NCBI RefSeq assembly: GCF_000972845.2
Contig: NC_040017.1
Location: 27,794,061 to 27,858,060 of the forward strand
Length of the DNA stretch: 64,000 bases
Source of the DNA: Larimichthys crocea
Taxonomy: Eukaryota > Chordata > Actinopteri > Sciaenidae
Direction of reading: 5' to 3'
Made by a program: the position numbers and the translations under genes. Under the pieces are notes generated by a model. The model was given only the letters and a program-made list of their open reading frames with translations, was not told the origin of the DNA and did not search any database. This document shows, piece after piece, positions 22,641 through 33,370 of this stretch (within the stretch, counting starts at the first letter, position 1; the number at the start of each line of letters is the position of its first letter).

Positions 22641-22900
22641 CCTCCTGTCTCTAACTTTGTGTTTCCCGTCACTTCTCATCAGCTTGGGCCTTTGTCTTGT
22701 TGTCCTGCCACTTGTCTATTTGCTCGGTGTGTTCCTTGGTTTCAGTGTCACTTCTGTGTTTTGCTCTTGTGTTTTTGGACCTTTGTTTTCTGGACGTTGA
22801 CTTTTCGTTTGGATGTTCTGACCCTTGCCTTCCACACCACCCTGTAAGTCGTGTGTTTTGTGTTATTAATGTAGTTTTGGCCTGCACGAGCTCTGCCTGC
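22641..22900 (+). repeat. Probable teleost repeat, T/G-rich (CTTTGTTTTCTGGAC type)
   Basis: The stretch has the character of a frequent fish repeat: TTTGTCTTGTTGTCCTGCCAC, then GTTTTTGGACCTTTGTTTTC, GGACGTTGACTTTTCG and a CCACACCACCCTGTAAG end. Assignment is by recognition. The ends and class are not certain. Confidence 0.4.
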
Positions 22901-23834
22901 TGTAGCGTCTACATTCACGGGTTACTTACTAGTTTGCATTTGAAATATCTTGACAGAGACTCTGGTAGATAACAAATGTGAACATTTAAAAAGTCATTCC
23001 AAACAGTCGAGGAGAAGTCAAGCTTTAAGACTTTCATTCCTGCTGTCGGGTCTGACATCATCATTATTGACACATCTATCTCTATGTCAAACAAAGCTGC
23101 AGACAGAAGCAGAGTTGCTTTGTACTCTACCACATTAAATCTCATTATCACAGTTAACAGTTCCTGAATTCTCCACTAAGCCTTGATTAAGATACTAAAT
23201 GACACATGGAAACAGATCAGCTGGAAAATGAACCACCTTGTCATGTACCAGTGTTGGAAACATCAGGAAATAACCGTCCACCTGTGACTGAACTTTTGAA
23301 TTTATTTCCTTTGTGGCAGAAAAACGCGTTACAGAAACTGTCTACTACATCTGATATTCGACCTCCTGACTTCTTTGTGGCTTGTAAAGGTTTTTCTGTG
23401 AAACTTCAAATGCTGGGATTTAGCAGGCATGGCGATGCAGGAGGACTTCCTCCCGCTGTAGATGAAAATGGTTCATTCTAAGGTAACAACAACACAACAG
23501 TTCTTATTTTTAGGTGATTATAGTTATGGATGTACACTGCATTTTTCTGGGGTTGGAGCAGCTGCTGAATGAAACAGCTGGAGGTTTCTGCTCTGGATTG
23601 TCCTTGTTGCCTCCCTGTGGATGTAATATGGACACGTCCCACTGAGAGGAGACCCGGACTAAAATGGTCCCTCGATATTGGCTCCGCCACACACAGAGTG
23701 TGTGAATGGTTTTTCCGGTGGACATCAGCCTCCCAGCCTTTCTCCTTCCTCTCTCTCCTCTGTTTGCAGTTCAGGATGCAGTGCATGAATCATGGATGGA
23801 CTGCGAGGACTCACACCTGCTGCCCCACTGAGGG

Positions 23835-23836
<2 letters not shown>
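22901..23836. other. No feature recognised
   Basis: Non-coding. Open frames around 23206-23481 and 23569-23982 lack recognisable domains; the latter reads into a CA tract. Confidence 0.55.
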
Positions 23837-23881
<45 letters not shown>

Positions 23882-23890
23882 CTCTCTCTT
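23837..23890 (+). repeat. (CA)n(CT)n compound microsatellite
   Basis: A CA run of about 42 bases followed directly by a short CT run. Confidence 0.93.
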
Positions 23891-24712
23891 TCCATTACCC
23901 TCCACAGTATAAATTATTCAGTGTGTTATCAGAGAAAGGTTTCTCGGAGAGCTCGGCTGCATTTACACCTCAGCTGCTCTGACCTCAGCGTGCAACGTGG
24001 GAATATCTGTGTGTCTCTGCATGTGTGTGTCGATGCAAACATCTGAAACGTGTGTATGCATGTAATCAGTTTTCTTCAATATGTTTGTGCATCTGTGTTA
24101 AGTGCACTCATTAAGGATTCAACCTGCAGTCACAGAGCAGGCAGCAGGTTGACATTACTGATGAGATATTTCAAAATGAAAATCAGCAGCACGTTTCCAT
24201 GAAATAGTTATACGTGTACAGTCAGCTGGACATTTGACATCCATCAGAAACAGAGCAGCGTATTCTCCGCGGAGAGATGCTCCTGAAACATGCTGCAGTG
24301 ATTAAAACGGGACATGTTGCAGCCACGTTCAGTGGAATTAAGCAGCTGTGAAATATGTTATGATGTACATGAAAAAAGTGATTTAATCGTATTCTCAAGC
24401 TTCCACTGAAAAGATAAAAAAGATCTGTGCGGAGCAATGAGGCGACTCACATCACCAACATGAAACAAACATTAACAAATTATTTCTGTCATGTTTTCTA
24501 AATAGTTTTTTTCACTGTTCGAGGTTTGACTGATGCTCTTTTAATTACGTCATCTTGCTGTGTAGTTTAATGGCCTCTGACTGAGGAAGTCGCCTGACTT
24601 TCACTAGAGGATAGAAATGCTCATTTATTCACATTTGCTTTTCCCGACATCTGGATGCAAACCATCGTTGGCAGCAGTAATCAGCATTACACAGACCCAG
24701 CAGCAGCTGATC
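23891..24712. other. No feature recognised
   Basis: Non-coding, AT-rich. Confidence 0.55.
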
Positions 24713-24812
24713 TCACTGCCTAGTCCAGCAGCAGTCAGCCCAGCTCGGCGTCTGTCTTTCAGCCTTTTATTTCACCAAGCTCTCACCAACCACTAAAAGT
24801 CAGTCCCACATT
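24713..24812 (+). repeat. Unidentified interspersed repeat, copy 1 of an inverted pair
   Basis: 24713-24800 (88 bases) is the exact reverse complement of 38813-38900. Homology then continues through CCCACATT, with a 4-base AGTC duplication in this copy. Flanks on both sides differ. I cannot name the family. No terminal repeats or clear target-site duplications are visible. Confidence 0.9.
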
Positions 24813-25630
24813 TACTCTTGTCCGGCGGCTTCTTGCTCGCTCACTCTCTCCTTTTCTCTTCTCAGCTTCCTCCGTCAGCGTCCTCTTGGGTTGCCCAGCT
24901 CTGGTTCTGGCACGACTCCCCCCTTCAGAATGGACCTTCTCTGTATCTGCTGTGGTCACAACCCAGTTCACCCACATTAAGCAGTTTCTCTGGGGATTCA
25001 TCTGTCTATACATTTCTGTACCCGCTCCATCCCCCTTTCATCCGTCCGTCCCATCAGGTATTCATGAATTCCCAGCTCTCGCAGTGCCAGGAGTGCTGTC
25101 TGTTTGATCTCCTCTGTGGCCCCCAAAGGTCCCCGAGCTCCCGTCTTTGTAGTCTGCCTCCTCTAACTGGGACCACTCTCCTTCTACAAAACCTCAGCGA
25201 GAAGGAGTCAGCATCAGTGCTGGACACCATGTTGCATGTATTATTCAAACGTCTCTACAAAGAGGACTGACTGTATGAATAATGAGCGTGTGCGTGATTG
25301 ACAGATGGGAAGCTGCTAAACATACCTTCAGTATCCACCTTAGTGTGCCAGATTTAGTAAGCAGCTCCTCTCCACCTGCAGTCTCTGGGCGGAGTCGAGT
25401 TTCCTTCAGACTGTGACGTAGAAATCAAACACCTTTGGTCACGAGTGCGAGCTGGTGAAGAGTTCGATTTCTTAAGGAGGAGGCTGGCAGACTTTCAGAA
25501 GGAGCTCAGAGGAGAACTGCTGCTCCGTCACGTTGAAAGAGACAGTTGAGGTGATTCAACATCTTGTCATGAAGCTCCCTGTGGAGAATCTGCAACCTCC
25601 AACTGAGAGGCGAGTGAAGACGGACCCAGA
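24813..25630. other. No feature recognised
   Basis: A 150-codon plus-strand frame (24818-25270) is serine/leucine-rich with no domain and overlaps equally open alternative frames. I treat the stretch as non-coding. Confidence 0.5.
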
Positions 25631-25850
25631 ACCATAGACTATATCAAACATGGATGTAGTCTGTGTGATTTGACACAGACTGAGATTTCCTGCCTGGAGA
25701 GCCAGTCCTGACTGCACCAGGTAATCTGAATGAAGCCTGGTTCATCAATCAGCTTACTACTGTTGTGAAGCTCAGCATTTTAACATAGAGACTTATGGAG
25801 ACTGACTTGATTTTGAAGCCAGTTTCTGCACATTCATCTAATTTCTGAGC
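25631..25850 (+). repeat. TGACGTCA-family teleost repeat, larger copy
   Basis: It starts with ACCATAGACTATATCAAACA, has a GGATGTAGTCTGTGTGA segment and GAATGAAGCCTGGTTC (shared with 12135-12149 and, inverted, with 17138-17213). It continues with ACTTATGGAGACTGACT (inverted in 18740-18885) and TTTTGAAGCCAG. This copy links pieces seen separately elsewhere in the window, which shows they belong to one family. Confidence 0.6.
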
Positions 25851-28217
25851 CCAGATTTCTGCTTGCTCCGAACACACTGAAGGAATTATACTCACCACAA
25901 TCCAGTGACTATCGTTTAATAATGATTTCTATTGTTCAGCCTCTGGGGTCAAGACTAAACACAAACATATCTCTACAGATCATCACCACCTGAACACCAC
26001 AGAGCTTTTAATGTGGAGACCTTTCACCTGCTGTTCAGAGCATCAGGTGTAATAGCTTTCATGTTTAATCATCATTATGCCACATTAGTGAGAGCAGCAA
26101 AACAAAAATGTCAAGATTATTATTCTTAAGTCTCCTAAAAACTTCAACAGGCTTTAACACGCTCTGCCGTGCCGTTCTTTGAAAGAGTTGGCAGCGTTTT
26201 ATTTCTAATTTCCAAACTCAATCAGAAACAACAAGCACAGACAGCGGGGCATGATGGGTAAAGAGATGCTCCGTCAGTCTCTGTCACAGCCAAGTGTCCT
26301 TGAGCAAGACATCAAGCTCTGCTTGATCACTCCTAATGAGTCCGTCTGCATGAAAACTTCACTAATAATCCAAAAATGATTAACCGTTATTTGATATTTC
26401 CTCCTTACCTCATGCGATGTTCCCCATCTGTCCTTCCTCTGTGACACAGAGTCTGGCTTCCACAGGTCAGCAGCCATCTCAGCACTAAATGTGATGGTAT
26501 AGCTGAACATTAGCTCCATCAGAGGCAGCGACGTCAGCCTGGGAGCTGAGGGGACTCTGCAGGGTGTTAGTTGGATTTGGCTGGAGCTGGTTAAGAAAGG
26601 CAGCGGTCTGCACAGCAGTCACCCTTTAATGGTACCACCCGGAGTGAGAACATTGGAACATCCTGAAATGTGTGTGTTCCTTCTTTAAAAGTCATTTTTT
26701 GTATTGTTATGAGATCCACATGGAGCTCAGAGCAGGACCTGGCTGAGATCCAGTGGCCTCATCTGACTGGAGCATATTTCCTGATGTTTTTGTGTCAAAG
26801 TGACAAACACTACATTACAGAAATGATCTGTACGGAGGTAGACCTTTCTGTTTAACCAGAAACCTGGTGACGACATCATGACGCATTTAAATTCCGCAGG
26901 ACAGTCGCTGCCATCGATCTCATACCAGCAGCAGTGGGAAGTTTGAAGGAGGCCCAATTTTGCCGGGCCAAAAATATTAGCTTTTACCACCTGGCCCTGT
27001 TATTCCGATGGATGCTGTTATATCCGCTGTGGCCTGTCAGCAGTAATGCTGCTGTTTGGCTCTGAGTGAAGACAGATCGAGGGGGCTAAGCTGTTATTTT
27101 GAGAGTGTTAATGGGAAAACCTGGCCTCTCTGGACAGCAACAAGAGCCAAGAGATGTCCAGCTCGACACCCTCTCATTCCCATTTTATCTCAGACATTGT
27201 GTCTTCCTGTTGGACAGTCCGTCTTTTACTTTCTCCTCCTTCTGTCTTTCCAGGTTTTCTCATTTCCTCGCTCCTCTTTCTTTATTTTTCTTTCCTCTCC
27301 TTCCTTTGTGTCTTACCTCCTGCTTCATCACGCTCCCTCTGGTCTGATTTGCAATGTTTGGAAACCATTGCAGCCGTGAATGCTGCTATTGTGGAGCGTC
27401 AATGCTAATATGCTGCATTTGTCCCTGTGGCAGACAGTGATAAGATTTACACAGACGCAGACACGCCGGCTCTTTGGCACTGCTATAAAGAACTCTGAGT
27501 ACCATATCAGTGGTGAAATGAAAGCTTGGCCTGCTGGTTAACAGTTGTGACGTATTTACATACACATAGAGGCTCTGGCACTGGTACCGAAACGATTGGC
27601 TTAGCTGGAAAGAAATGAGCGGTAGCAGGGTTAGATTAGTGCTGGTGTGATGTTTGCTTCTCTGGCAAAGCCGTGACTCCACAGCTGATGATAACGAAAC
27701 ACGATGAGACGTTAACAACGTGAGAAGAGAGAAGAAAGTGAGCTGAAGAGGCATCATGTGTGTTCTCCACACTTTGAGCCATGTGGGGAGTCTTCAGGAA
27801 TCACTGAGGCACTTCAGCTGAAACTTGAACTGGGCACCTGCTTGCTTGAAACAAAGCCTATTGTTGGGACATATTTATGAAAAAGTAACTTCATAACAAA
27901 CTGAAAAGCAGAACTGGGCGAGCTCTTTACTCTGTTGCTGGGGTCTCATGGGAGTTTGACCATCCAGTCATGTGTTTTGTGTCCCAGGGAATCCTTTTGG
28001 GGATTATTGGGTACTGACCATTGCTATGTGCCATCTAGTCTCTATATAACCAAGTTGAATGTCCCTGTTCTTTACATAACGCCAAAGATGTTTTCAGGGT
28101 GTTGAACTCTTCCATGGCTGCCCCTTGTCTCTGCCGGGGTTGTTTGAGTTGATCTCAGGGTGAGGAGATTGTCTACTTTAATGCAGATGTTGTATCTGTC
28201 CTGTCTGGGCTCAGATT
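25851..28217. other. Mostly no feature recognised
   Basis: Non-coding. At 26290-26312, CAAGTGTCCTTGAGCAAGAC resembles the body of the SINE at 18165-18475 and could be a small remnant. A T/C-rich stretch lies at 27195-27340. No gene found. Confidence 0.5.
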
Positions 28218-28395
28218 TACCCTCCTTAGGAAGTTTTCGAGGCACGTCCAGCTGGAAGGAGACCCCAGGGTGGACTAGAACTTGCTGGAGTGATTGCATG
28301 TCCTTGCTTGAAAGTTGCTGGAAAGACGGATGTCTGGGATGTCCTGCTTAACCTGCCGCCACCGTGACCCGATCCCAGACAAGCAGGAGAGCCCA
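28218..28395 (+). mobile_element. LINE 3'-terminal fragment
   Basis: The sequence follows the 3' end of the same type of fish LINE as at 60766: AGGCACGTCCAGCTGGAAGG, AGACCCCAGGGTGGACTAGAA, CTTGCTGGAGTGATT, GGATGTCTGGGATGTCCTGC and TTAACCTGCCGCCACCGTGA, ending with CCCGATCCCAGACAAGC. The LINE normally encodes the end of ORF2 here (ARPTGRRPRG.PRT-W type). This copy is frame-shifted and inactive. Confidence 0.75.
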
Positions 28396-30164
28396 GCGGT
28401 GATGCCACAGGGTCCTGGAGTACTGTGCATCACTGCATGGAGAAGTTAAAACACTCAAGGACGCAGAAACAAGATTTCCAGGAGGTCAAGCCACAGGGAC
28501 AACTGACAGCCAAGTAAACCTTTGTACCACCATCACTGCTTCCTAAACGTACAGAATTATATTTAACATGACTTTATTGTTTAAGACTGCCACACTGGAC
28601 ATCTGCAACTTTTCAATATTAATGATTACTCAACATCTTAAAGCACAGACGCAGCAGCAGCTCACAGTGATTGAAGGCTGACCTGCTGGTACGTTTCAGT
28701 GAAAACTACATTAATGAATGACTCTGATTACAGCTGAAGTAGCTGTACACCTGGCACAGTGCAGACATTATAACCTGTGATTGCTATTACTCTCCTGATA
28801 CAGTCATGTCAGTGCTGCTTGCTTCCACAGCCCTGCACCAACCTCCCAACGTTCTTTAAGATGCTTCATTTTGGAAGTATTAACACAACACGCTTTAATG
28901 ATTTGGGAAAGATGACAGACGGAAATGTCTTAAAAAGCAAGATGACGGTGACTAAAGTCCAACTAACCTCCGGCCTGTGTGACTTTGAGTCAAAGAAAGG
29001 AAGAACTGGTTTCAGTCGAAGAAGAACAGAGAGAGCGTGAGAGCCGTCCAATCTGCTGATTTCCCCCGAGAGTCGCCCAAAATAAAATGCCGTACCGTCT
29101 TAATTATTCATAACAGTCAATTCATGAGTCTGTCTGAGACCCAGACTCCTGTTCTGTATGAATGCTGACTCACTATTGTGTATTCATGTTATGCAAATCA
29201 GAGCAAACCTAAAGATTGATTTGAAACGGAGACGGAGTCAGAGAGAAACATCTGGAGACGAGCGAGAACATCTCTGACCCTCCGCCCGAAATTTCAAACA
29301 ACTCTGAATTTATTTACAAGAATTTCATAATTAAGACAAAAGGAAAAATACAGCCACAGATAATTACATACCAGCAGCCCTTCATCTGCGTGACGATGTG
29401 AGGATACTCGACTAATTACTGAACACTCATGAACTGCAAGCTCGTTTCCACAATAACTCTGATTCATAATTCATACTGTAGCTGTTCGTAATAATCTGTC
29501 CATCTCACACATTCACACACATAAACGTGAGCAAAATGTTTTGTTGTTTGAAGGTCACGGAGGCGGTTTGGGTGGAGGCCATCTGTCCTGACATGATGCC
29601 TACATCCACAGAATATACAAACCTGAAGTTTGCAGATGTAAGAGGTGAATTTGTTGTGTGAGCTTCAGCTGACAGCAGACAGGTCTATGCCTCTGTGGAT
29701 GTATTTCAAATGGCTGCAGCTGAACCTGACCAACATATCGAGGTGAATGGAGGAGAAATCTCACTTCTGTGGGCTTTTCTCATTCACATTCACACAGCTC
29801 CATCACCTCCCTCTGGCTGTGCTGCTGCTGCTGCTGATGGGCAGCAAATGACTCATTATGAGGAGCAGAGAAAAGCTTCATCTCCGAGAAGTGTCAGAAG
29901 AATGACTGTGAGCGGGGAAGCTCCTTTCTGAGTGTTCAGAGACGCTCACGCTGACGTTGTCTCATTGTTGCAGACCCGGCCTGTCCACCTCCCTCGCCGC
30001 CGCCGCCCTCACTGTTACACTAGTTTGACATTGCAATAGTAATGAGAAGGATGAGAGGTAGGAATGTAATTTCCCAGGGAGCTTCACTCTGCAGTATAAA
30101 GCTGAGCATCAAACAGTAAGAAGCTGAGAGACACTGAGACAGGCCTGCTGTGTTCACAAACAGT
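28396..30164. other. No named feature; AT-rich candidate conserved stretch
   Basis: No gene or known repeat. 29050-29500 has many TAATTA-type homeodomain-like words and no low-complexity signature, so it could be a conserved non-coding element; this is speculation. Confidence 0.4.
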
Positions 30165-30172
30165 CATTTAAA

Positions 30173-30545
30173 CAGAGATGTATAGTAACGAAGTGGAACT
30201 ACTTAAGTACTTTACTTAAGTACTAAAATGCAGTATCTGTACTTTTTTCACAGAACTCTACCATGAACATTGTAACACTGTAACATTAGAAGTTGTGCCT
30301 TAATAAATATTTGAAATAATATAAACAACAGTACTTGTACTTGTACTTTTACTTGTACTTTTACTTTCAGTACTTGAGTAGCAATTTTTTACATACTTCT
30401 ACTTGCAATACTTAAGTACAATTTTTAGTACTTTTACTTAAGTATGGCGTTTAAAGAACACTTCAACTTCTACTCAAGTCAGTTTTTTGATATAGCACTT
30501 GTACTTCTACTCCACTCCTTTACTCCAGTACTTTATACATCTCTG
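30173..30545 (+). mobile_element. Complete hAT-type non-autonomous transposon (MITE), 373 bp
   Basis: Perfect 12-base terminal inverted repeats CAGAGATGTATA (30173-30184 and, inverted, 30534-30545) are flanked by an 8-base target-site duplication CATTTAAA (30165-30172 and 30546-30553). An 8-base duplication and CAGRG ends are hallmarks of the hAT superfamily. The interior is non-coding and packed with ACTTAAGTA, ACTTTTACTT and GTACTTGTACTT words that pair with one another. I recognise this as a very abundant fish family. Movement would need a hAT transposase encoded elsewhere. The intact duplication indicates a fairly recent insertion. Confidence 0.92.
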
Positions 30546-30553
30546 CATTTAAA

Positions 30554-31763
30554 TGCTGCTCAGAGAATGTGTATGTGCATAAAACTCTGTTTAAGTCCAG
30601 ACCAGTCTCAACTGCAACATCACCAAACCAGTCAAAGAAAGAAATGATGAAAAACTTCAAGTGAAACACGTCACATAAATCAATCAGCAGACTGAAATAT
30701 TAATGTTGCAACTACATGTGTGCAGTATGTGTGTGTATATTACATTTTCTATATTAAGTATATATACTTATCTCAGTCTTTTCTATGAGCTGTGAGCCCT
30801 TAAAGCAAAGATCAGTTCATTTGAATAAGTCTCACAGGCCTGAAGATGAAGAGAAATGTGTTTTTTTAATCTTTTATGACTTTATTAATGATCTTTTGAC
30901 CTCTCAGTACTTTAGTGTGACCCCTGAAGCCGAGCTCAGAGTGCAGGAGTTTTCAAATCCCTCACAGCTTTTCAATGCACCTCCTCACGTGACCTCAGCA
31001 CATGAACAAAATGTCTTCTATTCTTCGACTGTTGGGCAGATAAGCAGAGAGAGGCATGAATACACTCCGGTGAATCGAGTTTGCAGCAATAACGTGTCAC
31101 AAACATACGAGCAACACCAAATGACATGCCTCTTTTTTTAAGATAACCTGGAGAAACAGCAGCTGCCTCTGTTGTTTGGCTGTATTTTCCCTTCTCATCC
31201 CTCCGATCCACCACAGAACAAAGAACTCAACTTTCATTTATATTTCTGATATTAGCCTCAGACTGGTGGAGCTCAGCACAATGATTCACTTTACAAACCT
31301 GTTATTTCAGGTCATTGGAGGCTCGGAGCTGCAGGTTTCTCCCCAGTTCAAAACGTTTGGACAGAAAAAGAAGTGACAGATGTGAAAAACAACACGAGGA
31401 GGGAAAAACGAGGCGAGCACAAACAGCCCCGTTCGTCACCACTGGTGCAAAACAATTAACTCTCTAACTTCCCCTTTAACTATAATTAGCAGAGCTACAG
31501 AACATCAGCGGGATAAACACGATTGTGATAAAAGCCACCATGCTGTTCTGCTGTTAATTTAGAACTCCAAATAAAAACCAATAATCTGCTGAGCCTTCTG
31601 GGCCTGGTTCCATTATGAAAGAGCGGTCATGCTTCCTTCCCGCATTAGCAAACTTTAATCCACAACTATTTCATTACGGCCATTTCCAGGCATTTTAATA
31701 ACCACAAACCAAGACGGCAACATTAGCAGCCTCGCTGGCTCCGTCCCCGAAGCCCTTCAGCTG

Positions 31764-31767
<4 letters not shown>
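30554..31767. other. No named feature; candidate conserved stretch
   Basis: No gene or known repeat. 31440-31740 is balanced in composition, rich in homeodomain-like ATTA words and free of simple repeats, so it might be conserved regulatory DNA. No direct evidence. Confidence 0.4.
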
Positions 31768-31804
<37 letters not shown>

Positions 31805-32236
31805 TTGATCTGTGTGTGTCATTGTTGTGTGTGTGTACATGTGTCGTTTTTTGTTTTTGTTTTTTGGGTGGGGTTTCATGGTTTATGTTTGTTTAATGTT
31901 TGCATGCTGTTTGTGTGTCTGTGTGTGTGTGTGAGCGTGTGTGTGTGTGCGTGTGTGTGTGTGTGTGTGCGTGTGTGTGTGTGTGTGTGTGTGCTGGTCA
32001 TTGGATCATTGCAGCTGAAACATTCTCTGCATGTTAATTCTGCTTTTCTCTGAGAAGTCATTACAGAATCCATCGCTTCAGCAATTAGCCGCCAGTGTGT
32101 AATGTAATTGAAACGCCAGTGTGTGTGTGTGTGTGTGTGTGTGTGTCTGTGTGTGTGTGTATGATTGAGTTGTGTCTCAGAATCTTGACCCTGAGTGTTT
32201 TCATTAGCGGTTAATTTATTTTGCAAAACGAGACTG

Positions 32237-32287
<51 letters not shown>

Positions 32288-32367
32288 TGTATTAACTGCA
32301 CACTTGTATGTATGAGTGATTTGCATATGCAAATGTTTTGGCATGTGTGTGTTAATATAATGAATGT

Positions 32368-32406
<39 letters not shown>

Positions 32407-32531
32407 GACAGAGCTTTAATTTGTTTGTTTGTATTCATGCAAGCCAGTGTGTATCTGTTTACTTCTTTGTGTGTGTGTGTACCTGCTGTTCTGGCTGTGT
32501 GTGTGTGTGCTGTGTGTGCCTGTTTGAGTGC

Positions 32532-32565
<34 letters not shown>

Positions 32566-32571
32566 CTGTTT

Positions 32572-32618
<47 letters not shown>

Positions 32619-32800
32619 GTACAGGTCGGTGGTGATTCAGATTCAGCAGCAGAGTCTTTCTTTTAATTAGAGTGAAAATTACACTCAGACCTTGAATATT
32701 AATAACTCTGCTCTGTTGGTAACAGCCCGGACTATTTATAGACACTTTGTGTGAGTGTGTGTGTGTGTGTATTTTTGTGTGTGTGTGTGTGTTTAGGTGT
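31768..32800 (+). repeat. Cluster of (TG)n microsatellites over 1 kb
   Basis: At least eight TG runs lie in one kilobase: 31768-31800, 31913-31993 (with CG interruptions), 32119-32160, 32240-32284, 32365-32402, 32534-32564, 32576-32617 and 32753-32800, plus shorter ones near 32468 and 32498. Some segments between runs contain related GTGTGTTTGAGTG words (32520-32580), suggesting local duplication. All open frames here are read-throughs of TG. Such tracts favour Z-DNA and slippage. Confidence 0.95.
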
Positions 32801-33194
32801 GTGTGCAGTGTGTCAGCCTTCCTTGCACTTCATTCAGTGTCCTCAAACTTTGATTGTAGAGTTTGCAGCCTGTGCATCGCCGTGCATCATGTGCTCCAGC
32901 TCGCAGTCAGTGCCCTCATCACCTGAGGAGGTGGTGCAGCAAAATCAACGAATTACAGAAATATAAATAAGCTGTGGCTCCTTCACCTTCATTTCAAAAG
33001 CACAGATGCTAAGGTGACTCTGAAGGTCAATAACTCTTTCCATCTTCTTTAATCTGTATATACAGTAATGCAAGACAAGTGACCAACATGAAGACACAGA
33101 GGACAGCACAGAGTGGAACTACACTCATACAAACTGAGAGCACATCAACAAGAAAGGAAATAAATAAATCAACAAATAAATAAATTATAGTGGA
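32801..33194. other. No feature recognised
   Basis: Non-coding; a short AAATAAATAAATAAA-type stretch is present near 33160-33186. Confidence 0.55.
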
Positions 33195-33370
33195 GTGTTT
33201 CCTGTTTTATTTTGTAAATCTCCCCTCTCCTTGTGTCGTATGTGTCTTTACTTCCTGGCTTTGTCTTGTTTTCCCGCCAGTTTTGATTCTGTCCCACCCT
33301 GATTGGTCTCACCTGTCCCTTGTTAAGTGTCTAATGGTATTTAGTCTGTGTGAGTGTCGTGTTGTCGCCT
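33195..33370 (+). repeat. Teleost interspersed repeat, copy 1 (also at 51355)
   Basis: CCTGTTTTATTTTGTAAATC, TCCCCTCT, ACTTCCTG and TTGGTCTCACCTGT occur in the same order here and at 51373-51445. The family is a common T/C-rich fish repeat whose class I cannot state. No coding capacity. Confidence 0.6.

Noticed and set aside
24818..25270. 150-codon plus-strand open frame
   Set aside because: Ser/Leu/Pro-rich pyrimidine-strand composition with overlapping open frames in other phases; no recognisable domain.
31876..32301. His/Thr-rich 141-codon frame and other HTHT or VCVC frames across the window
   Set aside because: Direct translation of CA/TG microsatellites.
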